The position numbers and the translations under genes were made by a program. The notes under the pieces are model-generated. The model ran no database searches. It had not been told where the DNA came from and saw nothing but the letters and a program-made list of their open reading frames with translations. From the NCBI GenBank assembly GCA_964411985.1, contig CAYPNF010000095.1, positions 1 to 20,796 on the forward strand: a DNA stretch of 20,796 nucleotides, in the 5' to 3' direction. This stretch comes from CAYPNF01 sp964411985 (GTDB lineage: Bacteria; Verrucomicrobiota; Verrucomicrobiia; Limisphaerales; J093). Position 1 is the first letter of the stretch. Every line of letters starts with the position of its first letter. Shown here piece after piece: positions 16,310-20,796 of the stretch.

Positions 16310-17521
16310 ATGAACCTCGCCGCTAAAGACATCCGTCACAACTTCGGGCGCTTTGCCCTGACCACGTTGGGGATCGGATTGCTACTGATGATCGTCATGG
16401 GGATGGGGGGTATCTACCGTGGCCTGATCCGTGAGGCCACCCTGCTGGTGGACCGGATTGGCGCGGACCTCTGGCTGGTGCAAGGTAGTACGCGTGGCCC
16501 TTTTGCTGAAGTCTCACGTGTGCCCGCGAACCTGGAGGACCGGGCCCGCGCCGTCCCGGGTGTGGCCACCGCGCGACGGTTTGTCTCCCACACGATTCAG
16601 CGGGAGTTTCGCGGACGCCCTTTACGTATTGTTGTGCAGGGGCTTGCCTGGCCCGAAGATCGGGGTGCCTGGATCCCGCTGGTGGCCGGACGTCCCCTCC
16701 ACAGGGCCCACTATGAGATGATTGCCGATCGTTCGCTAGGCCTTCCGTTGGGCGAGAGAGTCAAGCTGGGAAAGGACGTTTACGAGGTGGTCGGGCTAAC
16801 AAAGGGAATGGTGGGCACGAGCGGTGACGGTTTGTGCTTCTTCACTCTCAGCGATTCTGAGGCGATCCAATTCGACGTACCCGGCGAGGCGGTGCGTCTG
16901 GAACGTCAGGCGAGGCGGGCGCGGGCCGAGTCGCAAGACATCGGACAGGTGCAACCCCTGCTCCTGGAGAGGGCGCTCGGTCCCGCCGACCGCATTCCGG
17001 CTTTGGCCCCGCCCCAGGTTAGCGCCATCATGGTAAGTGTCCAACCGGGCGCCAGCGCAACGCAGGTGGCGGCCATCTTTGCCCAGTGGCCCGACATCAC
17101 GGTCTATTCCAAGGACCAGCAGGTGGACCTTCTGCTTGCCGGAATGGTGGACAAGGCGAGGCGGCAGCTCGGTTTGTTCCGCATGCTGCTCATCATCATC
17201 TCCACCATCATCATGGCGCTCATTATTTACACCCTCACGTTGGATAAGATCCACGACATCGCGATGCTGAAACTGATGGGCGCCCGTAACGGCGTTATCG
17301 TGGGACTCATCCTTCAGCAAGCACTCCTGATCGGAGCTCTGGGTTATGGACTGGCCTATTGGCTGGGTACCTATGCTTTCCCGCGTTTTCCACGCCTCGT
17401 GGTGATTGAGGCACCCGACCTCCTGTCGCTCGCGGCTATCGTGCTTGGGATCTCCGTTCTCTCGAGCCTCCTGGGAATCTCGAAAGCCATGGGCGTAGAA
17501 CCGAATAAGGTGTTGTCATGA
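16310..17521 (+). CDS. FtsX/DevC-type ABC transporter permease
   Basis: This 403-residue permease has the type-VII (MacB-like) layout. One membrane helix near the N-terminus (about 20-40, LTTLGIGLLLMIVMGMGGIY) is followed by a large periplasmic domain with the opening LVDRIGADLWLVQGSTRGPF and VSRVP. Three C-terminal helices (about 285-310, 330-350, 365-385) include the FtsX-typical IAMLKLMGARNGVIVGLILQ. It resembles DevC, the permease of cyanobacterial DevBCA exporters. The product most likely works as a dimer with the ATPase encoded next, as a mechanotransmitter that moves substrates from the periplasm outward. Its stop overlaps the ATPase start by four bases (ATGA). Confidence 0.92.
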   Translation: MNLAAKDIRHNFGRFALTTLGIGLLLMIVMGMGGIYRGLIREATLLVDRIGADLWLVQGSTRGPFAEVSRVPANLEDRARAVPGVATARRFVSHTIQREFRGRPLRIVVQGLAWPEDRGAWIPLVAGRPLHRAHYEMIADRSLGLPLGERVKLGKDVYEVVGLTKGMVGTSGDGLCFFTLSDSEAIQFDVPGEAVRLERQARRARAESQDIGQVQPLLLERALGPADRIPALAPPQVSAIMVSVQPGASATQVAAIFAQWPDITVYSKDQQVDLLLAGMVDKARRQLGLFRMLLIIISTIIMALIIYTLTLDKIHDIAMLKLMGARNGVIVGLILQQALLIGALGYGLAYWLGTYAFPRFPRLVVIEAPDLLSLAAIVLGISVLSSLLGISKAMGVEPNKVLS

Positions 17522-18225
17522 AGGCCGCAATCCCTGAACCAGTGCCTGCCATGGAAGCGACGGACCTCACCAAGGTCTACGGTTCCGGCAACACCGAGGT
17601 GGTAGCCATGAAGGACGTGTCCTTGAGGGTTTCGCGCGGCGAAGTGGTGGCCTTGCTCGGTCCCAGCGGTGCGGGCAAATCGACGCTGCTGACCTCGATT
17701 GGTCTCATTAATCCCCCCACCGCCGGACGGATCGTCATCGGTGGAACGGCGGTGATGGAAGGGGAGCGCGCTCTGGTGGACTTGCGTGCCTTTCGGCGGA
17801 AACACTTGGGTTTCATCTTCCAGAAAGCCAACCTGATTCCTTTCCTCACCGCCCTGGAGAATGTCCAGGTGGCGCTGGAAATCAACGATGTGTCCCCCCG
17901 GGCAGCGCGAAAGCGGGCGATGGAACTGCTCGATTACCTTGGGGTGGCGGACCGTGGTCAGCACCTTCCAGAAGCGCTTTCCGGCGGGCAGCAGCAGCGC
18001 GTGGCCGTCGCGCGGGCCCTGGCCAACGAACCCAGCCTGATACTCGCTGATGAACCCACCGCTGCGCTGGACAGCCATCGCGGGCGGCAGGTCATGGAAC
18101 TCTTCCGCAAGGTGGCCCACGAGCGCGGCTCAGCCGTGATCGTGGTGACCCACGACCACCGGTCGCTCGATGTTTTTGACGAGACCTATGAAATGGAGGA
18201 CGGACGCTTAAAGCCGTCTCCGTAA
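17518..18225 (+). CDS. ABC transporter ATPase, LolD/MacB/DevA type
   Basis: This 235-residue cytoplasmic ATPase is the partner of the preceding permease. It has Walker A GPSGAGKST (about 58-66), the Q-loop in FIFQKANLIPFLTALENVQ, signature LSGGQQQRVAVARAL, Walker B LILADEPTAALD and H-loop VVTHDHR. The Q-loop phrase and the short 235-residue length are typical of the LolD/MacB/DevA clade. The ATG overlaps the permease stop (17518-17521), so translation is coupled and stoichiometry fixed. The substrate is not revealed by sequence. Context suggests a toxic arsenic or thiol-conjugate compound, or an envelope component needed under that stress. Confidence 0.95.
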   Translation: MKAAIPEPVPAMEATDLTKVYGSGNTEVVAMKDVSLRVSRGEVVALLGPSGAGKSTLLTSIGLINPPTAGRIVIGGTAVMEGERALVDLRAFRRKHLGFIFQKANLIPFLTALENVQVALEINDVSPRAARKRAMELLDYLGVADRGQHLPEALSGGQQQRVAVARALANEPSLILADEPTAALDSHRGRQVMELFRKVAHERGSAVIVVTHDHRSLDVFDETYEMEDGRLKPSP

Positions 18226-18253
18226 CGACCACCACAGTTGAAAGGAACCGCGA

Positions 18254-18937
18254 ATGAAAGAGAACCTCACCCGTCGACACTTCATGGCTGCCGCAGGTAC
18301 CGCTGCCCTGGCCGCCGCAACCCCCACCGCCCTGGCTGCCGAAGCGGGTGGTGGGAACAAGCCTATCAAGATTCTCGGCATCGCGTGCAGTGCACGCAAA
18401 GGCATGAGTACCGCCAAGTCGGTGCAAACCGCCTTGGACGCTGCCAAGACCGTGGACCCGCGCATCCAGACGGAGCTGATTGACCTCGGCGGACTCAACA
18501 TCGCCGGGTGGTCGCCCACTCCCCCCCAGGACGACTTTGCTGCCATCCTGCCCAAGCTGCAGGACCCTGCGCTTGGGGGTCTCATCCTCGGTTCACCATC
18601 CTACTATCGGAGCATGAGCTCGCTCTGCAAAGCCTTCATCGAACGCTGCGCCCCATTGCGCGAGCCGAAAATGCTCCTCGCCAATAAACCGGTGGGGGTG
18701 GTGGCGGTGGGGGCCTTCCGCAACGGGGGGCAGGAAATGACCATCGAACAGATCCAGGCGGCGATGCTCTGCTTTGGAATGGTGGTGGTGGGAGGGAAAC
18801 CGCCCGCCTTCCAGGGTGCCACGATGCTGTCAACCAAGGACGACATCGGCGCGGACGAGGTTGGGTTGGACACTGCCAGGAAGCTGGGGGCGCACCTGGG
18901 GGAAATGGCCGTGCGGTTGGCACCCAAGGAAGCGTAG
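18254..18937 (+). CDS. Tat-exported flavodoxin-like NAD(P)H:FMN reductase
   Basis: The 227-residue protein opens with a twin-arginine signal, LTRRHFMAAAGTAALAA, with likely cleavage after TALA near residue 28. The mature part is a flavodoxin-fold FMN reductase: IKILGIACSARKGMSTAKS (FMN phosphate loop), GGLILGSPSYYRSMSSLCKAFIER (the flavin-side GSP-x-Y motif), and VGVVAVGAFRNGGQEMTIEQIQ. Export through Tat fits a protein folded with its flavin in the cytoplasm. Most relatives, including ArsH-type arsenic flavoproteins, are cytoplasmic, so a periplasmic copy is unusual. AAGGA lies 11 bases before the ATG. It is 28 bases after the ABC ATPase and ends the first long operon. Substrate unknown. Confidence 0.88.
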   Translation: MKENLTRRHFMAAAGTAALAAATPTALAAEAGGGNKPIKILGIACSARKGMSTAKSVQTALDAAKTVDPRIQTELIDLGGLNIAGWSPTPPQDDFAAILPKLQDPALGGLILGSPSYYRSMSSLCKAFIERCAPLREPKMLLANKPVGVVAVGAFRNGGQEMTIEQIQAAMLCFGMVVVGGKPPAFQGATMLSTKDDIGADEVGLDTARKLGAHLGEMAVRLAPKEA

Positions 18938-18959
18938 CATGTGACGAAGGGAGACCTCC

Positions 18960-19085
18960 ATGAGTTCAAGCAACTCAAGTTCCTCTCGGTTTGATCAAGC
19001 GGCCGCGCAGTGGGACAACAATCCCGTGTGCGTGGCCTTGGCGTGTCCCTATCGCGTGTTTCTTGCCACCGGGCGGAAAGGATGA
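18960..19085 (+). pseudogene. truncated SAM-methyltransferase N-terminus
   Basis: A 41-codon frame with a good ribosome site (AGGGAG about ten bases before ATG) reads SRFDQAAAQWDNNPVCVALA. That resembles the opening of class I SAM methyltransferases (FD-x-AAA-x-W-D...P-x-RV-x-LA). It loses resemblance after about residue 29 and stops at 19083-19085. No continuation with a SAM-binding motif is seen in any frame before the second arsR promoter. It looks like the residue of a deletion that joined the upstream operon to the arsR-arsC-arsM module. A short real peptide cannot be excluded. Confidence 0.5.
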
Positions 19086-19132
19086 TCGGCGTGGCGGGTG
19101 CGCGTCCGGTTCGCAATCGAGCACGAGAGCTC

Positions 19133-19182
19133 TTGACAGAGGCGACAAATGGACGTAACTACATTTCGTTACGTGGCGAAAT
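19133..19182 (+). promoter_or_regulatory. promoter and operator of second arsR module
   Basis: TTGACA (19133-19138) is a consensus -35. No strong -10 is seen; TACATT at 19160-19165 is possible with a long spacer. The inverted repeat ATTTCG (19163-19168) N8 CGAAAT (19177-19182) lies just before the arsR start and is a typical ArsR operator. Its sequence is unrelated to the TTAGC/GCTAA site of the first module, so the two repressors probably do not cross-bind. Confidence 0.7.
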
Positions 19183-19190
19183 ATAGTCAA

Positions 19191-19562
19191 ATGACCATGC
19201 GGGAATTCATGAGCCTGACGAAGGCGTTGGCGGACGAGACTCGCGTTCGTACACTGCTGGCACTGCGCCAGGGGGAACTCTGCGTCTGCCAGATCACCGA
19301 GCTTTTTCAGTTAGCCCCTTCCACCATGTCCAAGCACCTTTCCGTTCTCTACCAAGCCGGCTTGGTGGAGTCGCGGAAGGAGGGGCGCTGGATACACTAT
19401 CGCTTGCCAGGGAAAGAGGCCTCTCCGGCAGTCCGAGGGGCCCTCGCCTGGGTGGCAAAGGCGGTCGAAAGCGATCTTAGCGTGATCGAAGACGCGCGAC
19501 GGTTGCAGAAGATCCTGAACACTGATCCTACGGAGCTATGCAAAGGACAATGTCCAAAGTGA
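19191..19562 (+). CDS. arsR: ArsR-family arsenic-responsive repressor 2
   Basis: The 123-residue repressor has the core MREFMSLTKALADETRVRTLLAL, the metal-site segment GELCVCQITELF (Cys31, Cys33), recognition helix LAPSTMSKHLSVLYQAGLV and wing SRKEGRWIHYRL. A second pair of Cys closes the protein (LCKGQCPK, Cys117 and Cys121) and may add metal ligands. An in-frame ATG at 19149 was not used because the operator at 19163-19182 would then lie inside the coding region. ATG 19191 or 19197 fits the family start. No clear ribosome site exists, so the mRNA may be near-leaderless. The 3' end overlaps arsC by 13 bases. It shares little beyond the fold with repressor 1. Confidence 0.9.
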   Translation: MTMREFMSLTKALADETRVRTLLALRQGELCVCQITELFQLAPSTMSKHLSVLYQAGLVESRKEGRWIHYRLPGKEASPAVRGALAWVAKAVESDLSVIEDARRLQKILNTDPTELCKGQCPK

Positions 19563-20002
19563 AAGTCCTCTTCCTCTGCACCGGCAATTCCTGTCGCAGT
19601 CAGATGGCCGAGGGTTGGGCTCGTTCCCTCAAGGGAGACGTCATCGAGGCGTATTCGGCAGGGATTGAGAAGCATGGGATGAATCCCAACGCCGTCCGGG
19701 TGATGGCCGAGGCGGGGGTGGATATCTCGAAACAGTACTCCAAGACGCCGGACGAAATTGGCCCTGTACAGTACGATTACGTGGTGACCGTCTGCGGTCA
19801 TGCCAACGAGAACTGCCCGGTCTTTCTCGGCAAAGCGAAGGTGGTACATGTTGGATTTGAAGATCCTCCCAAGCTGACGAAGCATCTGCCCGATGGAGAG
19901 GAGAAGCTGGAAGTCTATCGCCGTGTGCGCGACGAGATCCGCAGGTTCGTTGAAACACTCCCATCCTCCCTTTCTACAAACGACCACAAACAAGAAGTAT
20001 GA
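19550..20002 (+). CDS. arsC: arsenate reductase, thioredoxin-coupled (LMW-PTP fold)
   Basis: This 150-residue cytoplasmic enzyme reduces As(V) to As(III) using thioredoxin. The fold is that of low-molecular-weight tyrosine phosphatases, with P-loop CTGNSCRS (Cys10, Cys15, Arg16). The redox relay pair Cys82 and Cys89 (VCGHANENCP) is exactly placed as in Staphylococcus aureus pI258 ArsC. The phosphatase-type DPP segment (FEDPPKL, about 103-109) supplies the acid. The start MSKVKVL at 19550 is preferred over the ATG at 19538, which adds four unlike residues. It overlaps arsR by 13 bases and the arsM start by four bases (ATGA), so the three are one translational unit. All catalytic residues are present. 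Confidence 0.96.
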   Translation: MSKVKVLFLCTGNSCRSQMAEGWARSLKGDVIEAYSAGIEKHGMNPNAVRVMAEAGVDISKQYSKTPDEIGPVQYDYVVTVCGHANENCPVFLGKAKVVHVGFEDPPKLTKHLPDGEEKLEVYRRVRDEIRRFVETLPSSLSTNDHKQEV

Positions 20003-20796
20003 ATCCAGAATCTGTACGACAAGCGGTTCGCGAAGGATACGGTGACATTGCCCGTCAAGGCAGCGATTGCGAGCGATCGGCAAAGAGTTGTTGCGGGGCA
20101 TCTCCCGTGGAGGTGGAGAAACTGGCGGCGCACGTGGGCTATTCCATGGAGGAAATATCGGCCTTGCCCGAGGGTGCCAACATGGGGCTTTCCTGTGGAA
20201 ATCCCAATGCCCTGGCCGCACTTCGGCCGGGTGAAGTGGTCCTGGACCTTGGCTCCGGGGGTGGCTTTGATGTCTTTATCGCGGCGCGCAAAGTGGGGGC
20301 CGGGGGCCGTGCGATCGGGGTGGACATGACCCCGGACATGCTTTCCAAGGCCCGGAAGAATATCGCAGCCTACCGCGAGCGCACTGGCCTGGACAACGTC
20401 GAGTTCCGTCTTGGGGAGATCGAGCATTTGCCGCTGGCGGACGCAAGCGTCGACGTGGTGATATCGAACTGCGTCCTAAACCTGTCGCCCGAAAAGGATC
20501 AGGTCTGGCGTGAGATCGCGCGTGTGCTGAAGCCGGGCGGACGGGTGGCGGTGTCGGATCTGGCCTTGCTGCAGCCATTGCCGCCGGCGGTGTCCGAAAT
20601 GGTGGAGGCTTTGGTCGGTTGTGTGGCGGGTGCTGCGCTGGTGAGCGAAACCGAGCGCATGGCTCGAGAAGCCGGCCTGACGGAGATTGTCCTGACCCCC
20701 AAGTCCGGCTATGTGGACGGGATGGAGGACTGGCAGGATCCGCTGTATCAGAAGATCCTGGCGGAATTACCGGCAGGGACGAAGCCTTCGCAATAT
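19999..20796 (+). CDS. arsM: As(III) S-adenosylmethionine methyltransferase (3' end cut by window)
   Basis: This enzyme methylates arsenite to mono-, di- and trimethyl species using SAM. The visible 266 codons are nearly the whole protein, open to the window edge. The start overlaps the arsC stop. Residues: an N-terminal VREGYGDIA and Cys31-Cys32, then MGLSCGNPNAL (Cys66), the SAM motif VLDLGSGGGFD (81-91), GVDMTPDML, VISNCVLNLS (Cys158), the RVLKPGGRVAVSDL strand and LVGCVAGA (Cys208). The Cys158-Cys208 spacing of 50 equals that between Cys174 and Cys224 of the algal ArsM, and Cys66 corresponds to its Cys72. All three conserved As(III) ligands are thus present. Because it runs off the end, the C-terminal part cannot be judged. 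Confidence 0.95.
   Translation, partial: MNPESVRQAVREGYGDIARQGSDCERSAKSCCGASPVEVEKLAAHVGYSMEEISALPEGANMGLSCGNPNALAALRPGEVVLDLGSGGGFDVFIAARKVGAGGRAIGVDMTPDMLSKARKNIAAYRERTGLDNVEFRLGEIEHLPLADASVDVVISNCVLNLSPEKDQVWREIARVLKPGGRVAVSDLALLQPLPPAVSEMVEALVGCVAGAALVSETERMAREAGLTEIVLTPKSGYVDGMEDWQDPLYQKILAELPAGTKPSQY

Noticed and set aside
15272..16339. 355-codon minus-strand open frame opposite the HlyD-type adaptor
   Set aside because: It is a shadow of a clear adaptor gene; composition rich in His/Arg/Pro/Leu without motifs.

Overview
The window looks like chromosomal DNA of a fairly GC-rich Gram-negative bacterium. A Verrucomicrobiota or other PVC-group member fits best. The hints are the 23S and 5S rRNA character, an S46 dipeptidyl-peptidase, a DUF554 protein, a small coiled-coil signal-anchor protein and weak Shine-Dalgarno use. 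This placement rests on general resemblance, not on a search.

Housekeeping half (1-10151). The 3' third of a 23S rRNA gene and a 5S rRNA gene run rightward to a clear terminator at about 1070-1099. Facing them on the minus strand are a dihydroxy-acid dehydratase (ilvD) carrying a large internal insertion, an S46 serine peptidase and a DUF554 membrane protein. A tRNA-Pro(CGG) with encoded CCA follows on the plus strand. After it come a membrane-anchored coiled-coil protein, a cysteine-desulfurase-like protein whose PLP lysine is replaced by arginine, and an Mrp/ApbC-type P-loop ATPase without the usual C-terminal CxxC. The 246 bases upstream of the tRNA (6535-6780) and the 273 bases at 8817-9089 show no convincing gene.

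Arsenic/metal-type accessory half (10201-20796, continuing past the right edge). A first ArsR repressor has an inverted-repeat operator in its promoter. It is followed by a long same-strand run with short gaps: an ArsP_1/YraQ-type permease, a tiny CxxC thioredoxin, a P5C-reductase-like protein, an anchored thioredoxin fused to two TRASH/YHS-like cysteine motifs, a CcdA/DsbD-type membrane electron carrier, an HlyD-type adaptor, an FtsX-type ABC permease with its ATPase, and a Tat-exported flavodoxin-like protein. A 41-codon methyltransferase remnant separates this run from a second module with its own operator: ArsR, thioredoxin-type arsenate reductase ArsC (Cys10, 15, 82, 89) and ArsM As(III) methyltransferase. 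The last three overlap, and arsM is cut by the window end.

Working model (inference): ArsC reduces arsenate and ArsM methylates arsenite. The upstream operon adds a redox and metal-trafficking relay from the cytoplasm through CcdA to the thioredoxin/TRASH protein, plus a DevBCA/MacAB-like export pump and a periplasmic flavoprotein. No ArsB, Acr3 or ArsA gene is visible in the window, so the permease or the ABC pump may do the export, or the classical pump may lie beyond the right edge.
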